Shown in pieces: positions 46,995 to 54,330 of a stretch of DNA of 64,000 nt (position 1 is its first letter; each line of letters opens with the position of its first letter). Source of the stretch: an uncultured Bacteroidia bacterium. Its GTDB lineage: Bacteria; Bacteroidota; Bacteroidia; Bacteroidales; F082. The DNA lies in NCBI GenBank assembly GCA_902801465.1, contig CADCIH010000006.1:69917-133916 (forward strand). Reading direction: 5' to 3'. Made by a program: the position numbers and the translations under genes. The notes beneath the pieces were generated by a model, which did no database searches, had not been told where the DNA came from, and saw only the letters and a program-made list of their open reading frames with translations.

Positions 46995-47597
46995 ATGCCT
47001 ATTACCAGCAACAAAGAATATCGTGAAGACATTTTCGATTTGTGGGGAAAAAAAACTCCATCCTACGAAAAGCATTATGAAGACGAAGTGATAAAGCCAC
47101 TTGCCGATTTTGGTCATGGAACTAATGCTGCTTCAGATGCAAAGGGCAAAATACTTGGTACCGCATATGAAGTACTTATTATGGCATATTTCATCGGCTT
47201 GTATTCAAAAAAGCAAAAGCCGTTTGGAGATTATGCTGACATTAAAGATTGTGGCCAGCCAATCCAATACTGGGGCAACTTAGACTCAAAGAAGGGCAGA
47301 AAAGCTTATCCGAAACTGAGGGAATACATGTTCATTTCCCTTGTTGCTCGCACTCCAGATATTGATTGGATTGCTCTTGACAAGGGTCAACGTACTGTAA
47401 ACGAAACAGTGAACATGCTGATGCTTACGATGGAAGAATACATCAACTACGGCTTATCGGTTTTGGCTGAGAAGATGAAACAAGACGAGGGCTATTTCTA
47501 TAACAAGAACTCGTTTCTTGACATCTTTAAGGGCTTAACTCGTCCTAATCAAGAAAAGGACGATGAATCCGGAGATATGCCCGAGGCTCTTGATTGA
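46995..47597 (+). CDS. Last gene of the Dnd-like operon, unknown (DndE position)
   Basis: 200 residues (MPITSNKEYREDIFDLWGKK start), soluble, with a C-terminal acidic tail. No known motif. In classical dnd clusters dndE follows dndD; this protein is longer than the usual ~110-130 residues of DndE, so equivalence is only positional. It ends the operon; the next 500 bp contain degraded sequence. Confidence 0.78.
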   Translation: MPITSNKEYREDIFDLWGKKTPSYEKHYEDEVIKPLADFGHGTNAASDAKGKILGTAYEVLIMAYFIGLYSKKQKPFGDYADIKDCGQPIQYWGNLDSKKGRKAYPKLREYMFISLVARTPDIDWIALDKGQRTVNETVNMLMLTMEEYINYGLSVLAEKMKQDEGYFYNKNSFLDIFKGLTRPNQEKDDESGDMPEALD

Positions 47598-48062
47598 ATA
47601 GTTTCTCCACACAGAACCTTCAAGCTATTCCGTCCCTTAAGGCTGTTGTCTCTTATCAAGCGGTGTTTCCAAAGCTAGAATTCCTCAGCTGAGCACATTC
47701 CAAACATGTAAGCATGCGGTGAAATACACGTGTAGCCTTCCCTAAAAATGTAAACTTCTCCTTTTTGTAGAAGGGTATAACGCCACATGGTATGTCGCAC
47801 TGGCATCTTCAACTCAGAACAGAAGCAGGAAGAGGGGAAACCCCTTCAAAAGCCTGGCTCAGGGATAATGTTGTGTGTGCTCGTTTCGACGATGAATTGT
47901 GTATGCTACTTCAAAACATAGAATGGCGTGAACGCCTACGTGACTTCATCGTGAGCCATAGGCTTCAGGATAATAATCCAAAGAAGGTTTCGTATCTTGA
48001 TGTGTGTTTTTTGCACTTCAAGGTTGATGGTTTGCCAAAGTAGTTGAAATTAATCTTATTAA
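47598..48062. other. Gene-poor stretch with relic sequence
   Basis: No gene with credible support. A short open frame (47792-48043, MSHWHLQLRTEAGRGETPSK start) matches nothing I recognise. A 42-bp segment at 47963-48004 recurs at 48883-48924 with about five differences, suggesting duplication or leftover of a mobile or gene-end element. Confidence 0.5.
47963..48004. repeat. 42-bp dispersed repeat, copy 1
   Basis: Begins CTTCAGGATAATAATCC and ends GTTTCGTATCTTGATGTG; the second copy is 48883-48924, same strand, about five mismatches. Confidence 0.75.
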
Positions 48063-48066
48063 TTAA

Positions 48067-48098
48067 TTGCTATATATAAAATATTATTGATATCTTTG
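48067..48098 (+). promoter_or_regulatory. Promoter of the relic antitoxin-toxin pair
   Basis: TTG 48067-48069, spacer 21, TATCTTTG 48091-48098. An apparent start at 48087 lies upstream of it and is rejected; the ATG at 48129 follows. Confidence 0.7.
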
Positions 48099-48128
48099 CG
48101 GGCGAATTCGGAAAAAACATTGCCCATT

Positions 48129-48398
48129 ATGAATAATTTGACTACTTTTGCAAAAAATGATCAACTGAGTGGATCGGAAAACCAGTGCTTCATGATCGAT
48201 GATTTGAATAATCAAACGGATGAATTAGAGGAATTGCTTGACCAGATCGAGGCTCAAAGCACAACACCTCCACCATGCCAATACACGGTTGAGGAAGCCA
48301 TTCAACGTGTACTTCAGGCTACTTCAGATGTTGATGCAGGTAAAGATTTGATGTCTCTTGAGGAATTCGAACGCATTGCTGCCTCATGGTCGAAGTAA
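48129..48398 (+). CDS. Antitoxin-like small acidic protein
   Basis: 89 residues from ATG 48129 (MNNLTTFAKN). Acidic, with a C-terminal helix (YTVEEAIQRVLQATSDVDAG) of addiction-module type. It overlaps by 13 bp the next ORF, a shortened RelE-like toxin. Probably the antitoxin of a decayed module. No DNA-binding domain is seen. Confidence 0.65.
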   Translation: MNNLTTFAKNDQLSGSENQCFMIDDLNNQTDELEELLDQIEAQSTTPPPCQYTVEEAIQRVLQATSDVDAGKDLMSLEEFERIAASWSK

Positions 48399-48571
48399 TC
48401 CTAACGTCATTTGCTAGAGATGATGCGGAAAATGAAAGAAACTATCGTTATGTCTTGGTTCAACATTGCTATAAACTGATTTATTTATATGAAAGTGAAG
48501 TGTGTTCCATCCTTATGATTTGGGACTGCAAAAAGAATCCAAAGCTATTATTATCTAGTGATAGATTTTAA
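48386..48571 (+). pseudogene. Truncated RelE-like toxin
   Basis: 61 residues. The start MVEVILTSFARDDAE resembles the N-terminal strand and helix of RelE/ParE toxins, and then jumps directly to a C-terminal-like core (YRYVLVQHCYKLIYLYESEV, followed by CKKNPKLLL). About 35-40 middle residues expected in this family appear deleted without a frame shift, so the toxin is probably inactive. Confidence 0.65.
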
Positions 48572-48866
48572 GAAAACCTTCCAGGAACTGACCACGGACG
48601 AACTGTACGAGCTGTTGCGAGTGCGCAGCGATGTGTTCGTGGTAGAACAAAACTGTGTCTATCAGGACATGGATGGCGATGACCAGCAATCCATCCACCT
48701 ATGGCTGACCGTAGGGGAGAAGGTGGTGGCCTTGGCAAGGGTGTGCCCGGCCGGCACGCATTTGGAAGCGGTCTCTATCGGAAGGGTCATCACCACAGAA
48801 AGGGGAAAAGGCTATGGCAAACAGATCATGCTTCATGCCATCGATGCCGCTTTCACAGACCAATGA
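48558..48866 (+). pseudogene. C-terminally truncated ElaA-like GNAT acetyltransferase
   Basis: 102 residues. The N-terminal ElaA-type sequence (LYELLRVRSDVFVVEQNCVY) and the acetyl-CoA loop RVITTERGKGYGKQIM are intact, but the reading frame stops right after HAIDAAFTDQ, so the last ~45 residues are missing. It starts with GTG inside the relic toxin gene. The 42-bp repeat copy begins 16 bp after the stop, marking a likely rearrangement point. Confidence 0.72.
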
Positions 48867-48882
48867 AAGGTGCTTCCAAAAA

Positions 48883-48924
48883 CTTCAGGGCAATAATCCT
48901 TAGAAGGTTTCGTATCTTGACGTG
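48883..48924. repeat. 42-bp dispersed repeat, copy 2
   Basis: Second copy of the 47963 repeat, at the truncation point of the acetyltransferase gene. Confidence 0.75.
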
Positions 48925-48952
48925 CAAAAAACTAACTTTTTTCGAAAAACCC

Positions 48953-48982
48953 TTGCAAGTAGAAAAAAAGTTTGTATTTTTG
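48953..48982 (+). promoter_or_regulatory. Promoter of small RNA G
   Basis: TTG 48953-48955, spacer 19, TATTTTTG 48975-48982. The flanking CGAAAAACCCTTGC is shared almost exactly with promoter H. Confidence 0.8.
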
Positions 48983-48987
48983 CAATG

Positions 48988-49084
48988 TCAGAAATGACTA
49001 ATCCGGTATTTTCCGAGTGGGGGTAAGCCCTTATCGACCCTGCCCCATATTATAAAAGAGCCATCGTTAAGGTGGCTTTTTTAT
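48988..49084 (+). ncRNA. Small RNA G
   Basis: About 97 nt. GTCA-GAAA-TGAC near the start, CGG/CCG around 49002-49016, TGGGG/CCCCA spanning 49019-49047, and a terminator AGCCA/TGGCT with T8 (49059-49084). It converges on the minus-strand gene at 49081, as E converges on the 36196 gene. No ORF. The sequence is not evidently related to A-E, only the promoter type differs. Confidence 0.68.
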
Positions 49085-49629
49085 TTCATGTATTTCTGCC
49101 TGAACATAAACAGGTAGAGGGCATTCTCGGTGAAACGACGTGAAACGGAGATCGTTTTCTTTCCCTTGTAAATTAATACTTCGACAGCTGATGGGTTGGC
49201 ATCAAAATATTTTTTTATTTGGATGGACATTAGTCTGGGGTTATAATCAGTACTAACATTTATAAGCACACGGTTAGTCTGATTGGTTGATTCCATGAGT
49301 CTGTTGTCAAGTGATGCTTTCCCTGAAATCGTTTTTAAATCATACATCTTATAGACACCTTTGTTCTCAAAAATAAAGTCAGCGGTTTTTGTTCCCTTAG
49401 GATTTGGAAGGATGAAAACTTTATTGCCGTGTGTGACAGCTTTCCGAGCGGCATCAAGAAGGGATGGCCAATCATCACGATGGCTGGCTTCTGCGGCAAA
49501 CATGTTTTTCTCCCCATCAACAGGTTTGAATATATTTAGATGGGTCAGCAATTTCAACTGACGGACAAATTCAGCGCCTCTAATGACGTGTAGTTTTGCC
49601 AATTCTTGTGAGATGTCGTATTCTGGCAT
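49081..49629 (-). CDS. Unknown protein with PD-(D/E)XK-like C terminus (toxin-like?)
   Basis: 182 residues (MPEYDISQELAKLHVIRGAE start). The segment KTADFIFENKGVYKMYDLKT has the D...E/D-x-K spacing of PD-(D/E)XK nucleases and of CdiA-type tRNase toxin domains, followed by VLINVSTDYNPRLM and VEVLIYKGKKT. This is a pattern-level similarity only. No signal peptide. Its own promoter is at 49722-49729. No immunity gene is evident next to it, which makes an orphan toxin remnant or another role possible. Confidence 0.68.
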   Translation of the reverse strand: MPEYDISQELAKLHVIRGAEFVRQLKLLTHLNIFKPVDGEKNMFAAEASHRDDWPSLLDAARKAVTHGNKVFILPNPKGTKTADFIFENKGVYKMYDLKTISGKASLDNRLMESTNQTNRVLINVSTDYNPRLMSIQIKKYFDANPSAVEVLIYKGKKTISVSRRFTENALYLFMFRQKYMK

Positions 49630-49721
49630 TGTTTTTTCATTGATAGCATAATATGCTGTTTTAACTATTTCGTATTAATTAAATATTCAATATAGTTTAT
49701 AATTAAAATCGTAATAGTTTG

Positions 49722-49729
49722 CAAATATA
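49722..49729 (-). promoter_or_regulatory. -7 element of the 49081-49629 gene
   Basis: TATATTTG on the minus strand, exact TAnnTTTG, about 93 bp before the ATG at 49629; a leader of about 85 nt is implied. Confidence 0.6.
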
Positions 49730-49812
49730 CTATAATAACATAAAAAGTCAAACCTTTTATTTAAGATTCTAGGGATTGTTTCCGAATTAGTTTAATCTTC
49801 AACGGTTTTTCC

Positions 49813-49820
49813 TATCTTTG
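49813..49820 (+). promoter_or_regulatory. -7 element of the 49882 gene
   Basis: TATCTTTG, exact TAnnTTTG; -33 region poorly matched. Leader of about 55 nt. Confidence 0.6.
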
Positions 49821-49881
49821 CTGACTAAACCCACATTCGCTATACGACAAAGCACTTTAATGAGCAATTAACGAAATAATC

Positions 49882-50220
49882 ATGACCCTCAACATCTACA
49901 GCCAATACTTTTCCGCCGACCTCCTTTTCAACAACGTCCAGTGCCATGCGGCAATGGTGATGCTCGTCTGCACCTCCGAGGCGGGCAACGTGCAATATGA
50001 AGCCGCAGTGACCTTCTTCCCGCATAAAAACGAGGAGGACTATGCCGTCTCCTACGACGCCTACTTCAGCAAGGTGCTCTATGAAGGCAAAGGCCGTCGC
50101 TCCAAAAAACGGGAACAACAACTGCTTGCCGAGTTCCGTGACCATATCGACGAACTGGCCAAACAAGCCGAGGGAGAAGTCCATTGGGAACAACCGCTTC
50201 GCGAAGCAATGTGGGGATGA
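49882..50220 (+). CDS. Hypothetical protein
   Basis: 112 residues (MTLNIYSQYFSADLLFNNVQ start; REQQLLAEFRDHIDELAKQA near the end), soluble. No domain recognised. Codon use returns to the GC-richer style of the core genome. It is coupled to the DUF1294 gene by an ATGA overlap. Confidence 0.7.
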   Translation: MTLNIYSQYFSADLLFNNVQCHAAMVMLVCTSEAGNVQYEAAVTFFPHKNEEDYAVSYDAYFSKVLYEGKGRRSKKREQQLLAEFRDHIDELAKQAEGEVHWEQPLREAMWG

Positions 50221-50558
50221 CAAAACTTTCCTTGCAAGATAATATCCAAATGATGCCTCAACCACTCGTTATTTACCTTATCGCCATCAACGTCATGGGA
50301 ATGGCTCTGTATGGACTGGATAAGGCCTTCTCGAAACAGAAAGGCCACCGTCGTATCCCGGAAAGGGTGTTGCTGTGGCTCGCCCGACTGGGCGGAGGAG
50401 TGGGCTGCTGGATAGGAATGCTTCTCTTCCGACACAAGACCAAACATATCCGATTCAAAGTGCTGGTCCCGCTGTGGACCGTGATCTGGATCGCTTTGAT
50501 TTTTATGTCGCAAAACGAACAATTATTCACTTTTTTTCGAAAAACCCTTGCGAGTTGA
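50217..50558 (+). CDS. DUF1294 membrane protein
   Basis: 113 residues from ATG 50217, overlapping the previous stop. The family pattern: LVIYLIAINVMGMALYGLDK helix, KGHRRIPERVLLWLARLGGG, CWIGMLLFRHKTKH, then VPLWTVIWIALIFM. Four-helix small inner-membrane protein of unknown function. Its 3' end overlaps the promoter of small RNA H. Confidence 0.85.
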   Translation: MTKLSLQDNIQMMPQPLVIYLIAINVMGMALYGLDKAFSKQKGHRRIPERVLLWLARLGGGVGCWIGMLLFRHKTKHIRFKVLVPLWTVIWIALIFMSQNEQLFTFFRKTLAS

Positions 50559-50577
50559 AAAAAAGTTTGTATTTTTG
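50548..50577 (+). promoter_or_regulatory. Promoter of small RNA H
   Basis: TTG 50548-50550, spacer 19, TATTTTTG 50570-50577. The surrounding 48 bp match promoter G with about three differences. Confidence 0.8.
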
Positions 50578-50582
50578 CAGCA

Positions 50583-50636
50583 ACCAATCTCACCACGCGA
50601 GCTGAAAAGCAGCGTACCAGGGTGAGACTTTTTTTA
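50583..50636 (+). ncRNA. Small RNA H (short hairpin RNA)
   Basis: About 53 nt. TCTCACC (50588-50594) pairs with GGTGAGA (50621-50627), with an inner CGC..GCG/GCT..AGC stem-loop, then T8. The RNA is little more than its terminator, so it may be a decoy, a leader remnant or a bidirectional terminator for the convergent phosphatase gene. It is supported by a strong promoter. Confidence 0.6.
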
Positions 50637-51380
50637 TTCTTCCAAAAACCTCGCAATGATGATGCTCACATTGTCCTCGCCGCCATTGCGACATGCCATC
50701 GCGTAAAGGTCGTCGGCAGGGTCCTCCGCCTCGGAAAGGACCTTCTCGATGTCTTCGTCAGGGACCATGTCAGTCAAACCATCGGAACAGACAAGCAACA
50801 GGTCACCCTCACTCAAACGCTCCGTGATGTCCTCGACATGGAGACGGCCCTCACAACCTCCACCAATGCAGTTCACCAAGCCCTTGCTGTCGTTGGGATT
50901 CCCAGTGATGGCCCTCAAAGTCTCATCACTGCTGAGCTGCCTCAAGATGCCGTTGCGAAAACGGTAAGTGCGACTGTCACCGGCATTGAGCAGATAAGCC
51001 TTGCCCTGCGACCAGACCACACCAGTCAGAGTGCAACCCATGGGCAGCTGCTGCCCCTCCGCGGAAGCCTGAAGGTTGAGACGCTCACTGAAAGCCCTCA
51101 CCTGAAAACGTAAGTCGTCCTCGAAACTCTCGGCCCTGAACAGCCCCTGCTTGAAACACTCGCACAGATGCTCCAACAACCCCTCACTGGCGCGCTCGCC
51201 ATACTCGTGGCCCCCCATGCCATCGGCGACCAACAGATGAAACTGACTCTCGTCGTCCAACTGGATGGGAAACGACAAAGCATCGTCGCGAAGCAAAACG
51301 CCTCCCAACGAAATCATGTCCTCGTTGTTGGTGCGGACCATGCCGACCTTCGAAAGCCCTTGTATCTCCAACTTCATCAT
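50634..51380 (-). CDS. PP2C-family Ser/Thr phosphatase
   Basis: 248 residues. Metal-binding and catalytic motifs: VRTNNEDM, VADGMGGHEYGERAS, LNAGDSRTYRF, CSDGLTDMV and GGEDNVSIIIA. It should reverse phosphorylation by the Ser/Thr kinase encoded upstream in the same operon. The start is at one of two adjacent ATGs and overlaps the FHA gene by 4 bp. It is the final gene of the signalling operon. Confidence 0.94.
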   Translation of the reverse strand: MMKLEIQGLSKVGMVRTNNEDMISLGGVLLRDDALSFPIQLDDESQFHLLVADGMGGHEYGERASEGLLEHLCECFKQGLFRAESFEDDLRFQVRAFSERLNLQASAEGQQLPMGCTLTGVVWSQGKAYLLNAGDSRTYRFRNGILRQLSSDETLRAITGNPNDSKGLVNCIGGGCEGRLHVEDITERLSEGDLLLVCSDGLTDMVPDEDIEKVLSEAEDPADDLYAMACRNGGEDNVSIIIARFLEE

Positions 51381-51856
51381 CTCACGGTAAGTTTAGTGGT
51401 TGCTATCTTCACCTGGTCGCCGACATGCAGGTCGGTCCATACATTAGGCGCGAGCTTCACGCCGTTCACAAAGGTGCCGTTGCGGCTGCCTAAGTCACGG
51501 ATCTGCCACTGGCCTTTGTCGCACCGTAACTCACCGTGGGTGCCCGAGACGTAGATCTGGCTTCCCAGCTCGGGATAGACGCCGGTGGTGCGACCGAAGA
51601 GGCCTTCCTTCAAAGGCAGGTTCAAGCCCTCGCCTTCGAGACGTGTGGGCTTCGCCGTCTCTTGGACGGGGACGGGCTCCTTGGCCTTCTCCCTCGACTG
51701 AAGGTCCTTGGCGCTCACCAGGTCGGCACCGCAGGCGGGACACGACGTACCACGCTTGGGCAGATGGCACTCGGGACAGATCTTGATCTCCTTGCCACAC
51801 TGGTCGCAAAACCAGCTGTCGTCATCGATGATCTCTTTGCAATAGGGGCACTTCAT
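51377..51856 (-). CDS. Zinc-ribbon FHA-domain protein
   Basis: 159 residues from ATG 51856 (MKCPYCKE). Two N-terminal zinc ribbons (CPYCKEII..CDQCG and CPECHLPK..CPACG), a short linker, then an FHA domain: GLFGRTTGVYPEL, GTHGELRCDKGQWQIRDLGS and NGTFVNGVKL. FHA domains bind phosphothreonine, so it probably reads the output of the operon's kinase and recruits partners. It overlaps both neighbours by 4 bp. Confidence 0.92.
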   Translation of the reverse strand: MKCPYCKEIIDDDSWFCDQCGKEIKICPECHLPKRGTSCPACGADLVSAKDLQSREKAKEPVPVQETAKPTRLEGEGLNLPLKEGLFGRTTGVYPELGSQIYVSGTHGELRCDKGQWQIRDLGSRNGTFVNGVKLAPNVWTDLHVGDQVKIATTKLTVR

Positions 51857-54330
51857 AGAATATCCTCCAGTTTTATGCAATTAATGTCTTCCGCCTTGAT
51901 GGTCATCAGCTCCTCCTCGCCGAGGGTCTCGTCGAAGGCGACACGGCTCGAGAGGTTCTTGACGGCCCGGTCGAGGGTCTTGCGCACCGTTCGGGCGTTG
52001 CCGAAGCTCTCGTCGCGACGGGCGTAGGCTTGTCCCAGCAGGTTCTTCACCGCCACAAGGGCCTCGTCGTCGAGGAGGAACTCCTTCTTGGTGGCCATGC
52101 TCACGAAGATGCGGTACAACTCGTCGGGGGTGTAGTCGTCGAAATAGATCTTCTCGTCGAAACGCGACGCCAGACCCTTGTTCTGTGCGAGGAACTCCAT
52201 CATGTCGCGGGTGTAGCCGGCGGCGATGCACACAAACTTGTTCTTGTAGTCCTCGAGGATCGGGGTGAGGGTGTTGATGACCTCCCGTCCATAGTCGTTC
52301 ATCCCTCCGCTGTTGAGCGAATAGGCCTCGTCGATGAACAGCACGGCGCCCATGGCCTTCATCACCACGGCGCGGGTCTTGGGTGCGGTCTCGCCGACAT
52401 ACTGTCCCGCCAAGTCCTCGCGTTTCACCTCGTACACGTCGGGGCTGGCGATGACGCCCAGCGAGTGTAGTATCTTGCCCATGAGCCTCGCCACGGTGGT
52501 CTTGCCGGTGCCGGGGTTGCCGAGGAAGAGGTAATGGCTGATGTTGATGTTGGGGGTGCGGTTCTTGCTCTGCGCCAGCTTCTGCTCACGCCGTATGGTG
52601 GCGGCCAGGTCGCGCAGGCTCTGCTTCACGTTGTCGAGGCCCACCAGCTCGTCGAGTTCCTTCATCACCTCCTGGATGTCCACCACCTTGTTGACACCCT
52701 CGCCAGCGATGTCGCTGTATGTCAGCAGCTTGCCTTCACGGGTGATCTCTTCTTCGCTCATCGTGCGATGACGCATCCGGCGGCGTTCGATGGCACGGTC
52801 GAGCAGGTTGCGCACCTCACGGGCGTTGCCGAAGGTGTCGCCACGGCGGTTGTACATGTTCTCGAACTCGATATGGAGCTTGTCGGTGGCCTCCTCGTCG
52901 AGACGGAAGCCTTTCTTCTTGGCCATGCTGAGGAAGATGAGCTCGAGCTCCTTGGCGTTGTAGTCGGGGAACTCGATCTGCTTGTTGAAGCGGGAGGGGA
53001 GTCCGGTGTTCATCTTCAGGAACTCCTTCATGTCGTCGCGGTAGCCTGCGGCGATGCACACGAACTCGCCTTTCTTGTTCTCGAGGATGGGCACCAGCTT
53101 GTCGATGCCGGCCTTGCCGAAGTGCTGGTCGTTGAAGCCGTAAGCCTCGTCGATGAACAGCACGCCACCCATGGCACGGTCGACGTAGTCCTGCACGTTG
53201 CGCTCGGTGCCGCCGATGTATTCGGAGATCATGTCCTTGGCGGCAACCTCCACATACTGGCCTTTGGGCAACACGCCCGTGGCACCGAGGATGTCGGCAA
53301 AGATACGGGCGATGGTGGTCTTGCCGGTGCCGGGGTTGCCGGTGAAGATGTAATGGTCGTAGAGTCTGGGACGGGCGCCGGGACCGCCTTCACGTTGGGT
53401 CTCCTTGACGTTGTCGATGATCTTGTGAATCTCTTCCTTCACACTCTCCAAGCCCACAAAACCATCGAGCTCAGCCCAGATCTCGGCCTCGGTGCGGGGT
53501 ACGAAGACCTCGCCCTTCACGTCTTGCTCCTCCACACGCTTGCCGCTGCGGAGCAGGGCGTTCACCACCAGCTCCTGGGCCTTCAGCTCGCAAAGCAACC
53601 CGTTGTTGTCGGTGCCACCACCCTTGCGCATCATCCACTCATAATGGCCTTCGAGTCGCTTCAAGGCCTCGGGGGTGATGTCGAACTTGAAGTTTTTCTT
53701 CAAGAGGTATTGCGTCACCTCACAGAGATGCTTCTCGGAGAATGGCTTCAGGTCGAAACGGAACTCGAACATCGCCGCCACCTCGGGCTTGTCGGCCAGA
53801 TAGTCCTCGAACTCACGTCGGAGCCCGGTGACGATGACGGTGGGCATGGAGGTGGGACGGTCGTGCATGCGCGAGAACAACAGGTCGAGCTCGGGCGACT
53901 CGCCGTTGTAGAGGAGCTTCTGGACGTTGTGGATGACGAGCAACCCGTCCTTGATGGCGTTGAGGTTCTCGTCGATCTTGTTGACCCACGGCTGGAAGTC
54001 GGTGGCATCGACCACCTTGATGTCGCTCTGGTAGACGATCTCGCTGCGCACCAGCCAGTCGGCGATCATGTTGGCCATGAAATGCTTCCCGGTTCCCGCG
54101 TTGCCAAGGATGACACAGTCCATCTGGATGTGCACCTTGCTGCCGCGTTCCTTCATCTGGCGGTCCACGTCGACGCGCTTCTTGAACTCACGGAGGGTGT
54201 CGAACAACCCGTCCTTGGCAAAGAGATCCTCGAACTCCTGTTCCTTGGGGATGGAGAGGGGCTTGCCGCAATGCTTGCAAAAACGGGCCTCGTCACGGTT
54301 CTGGGTCTGACACTGGGGACACTTCGTCAT
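51853..54330 (-). CDS. Zinc-ribbon protein with tandem CbbX/SpoVK-like AAA+ domains
   Basis: 825 residues from ATG 54330 (MTKCPQCQ). An N-terminal zinc ribbon (CPQCQTQN..CKHCG) is followed by an ATPase-like domain with an altered P-loop (ILGNAGTGKHFMANMIADWL), then two AAA+ modules: FTGNPGTGKTTIARIFADIL with VLFIDEAYGFND, and FLGNPGTGKTTVARLMGKIL with VLFIDEAYSLNSG. The latter two are of the CbbX/SpoVK type that remodels protein assemblies. A longer start in the kinase gene is less likely. It overlaps the kinase gene by 38 bp. Confidence 0.92.
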   Translation of the reverse strand: MTKCPQCQTQNRDEARFCKHCGKPLSIPKEQEFEDLFAKDGLFDTLREFKKRVDVDRQMKERGSKVHIQMDCVILGNAGTGKHFMANMIADWLVRSEIVYQSDIKVVDATDFQPWVNKIDENLNAIKDGLLVIHNVQKLLYNGESPELDLLFSRMHDRPTSMPTVIVTGLRREFEDYLADKPEVAAMFEFRFDLKPFSEKHLCEVTQYLLKKNFKFDITPEALKRLEGHYEWMMRKGGGTDNNGLLCELKAQELVVNALLRSGKRVEEQDVKGEVFVPRTEAEIWAELDGFVGLESVKEEIHKIIDNVKETQREGGPGARPRLYDHYIFTGNPGTGKTTIARIFADILGATGVLPKGQYVEVAAKDMISEYIGGTERNVQDYVDRAMGGVLFIDEAYGFNDQHFGKAGIDKLVPILENKKGEFVCIAAGYRDDMKEFLKMNTGLPSRFNKQIEFPDYNAKELELIFLSMAKKKGFRLDEEATDKLHIEFENMYNRRGDTFGNAREVRNLLDRAIERRRMRHRTMSEEEITREGKLLTYSDIAGEGVNKVVDIQEVMKELDELVGLDNVKQSLRDLAATIRREQKLAQSKNRTPNINISHYLFLGNPGTGKTTVARLMGKILHSLGVIASPDVYEVKREDLAGQYVGETAPKTRAVVMKAMGAVLFIDEAYSLNSGGMNDYGREVINTLTPILEDYKNKFVCIAAGYTRDMMEFLAQNKGLASRFDEKIYFDDYTPDELYRIFVSMATKKEFLLDDEALVAVKNLLGQAYARRDESFGNARTVRKTLDRAVKNLSSRVAFDETLGEEELMTIKAEDINCIKLEDIL

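Noticed and set aside
47792-48043. 83-residue ORF as a real gene
   Set aside because: No promoter, no recognised family, and its end lies in a dispersed 42-bp repeat read in another frame at the second copy.
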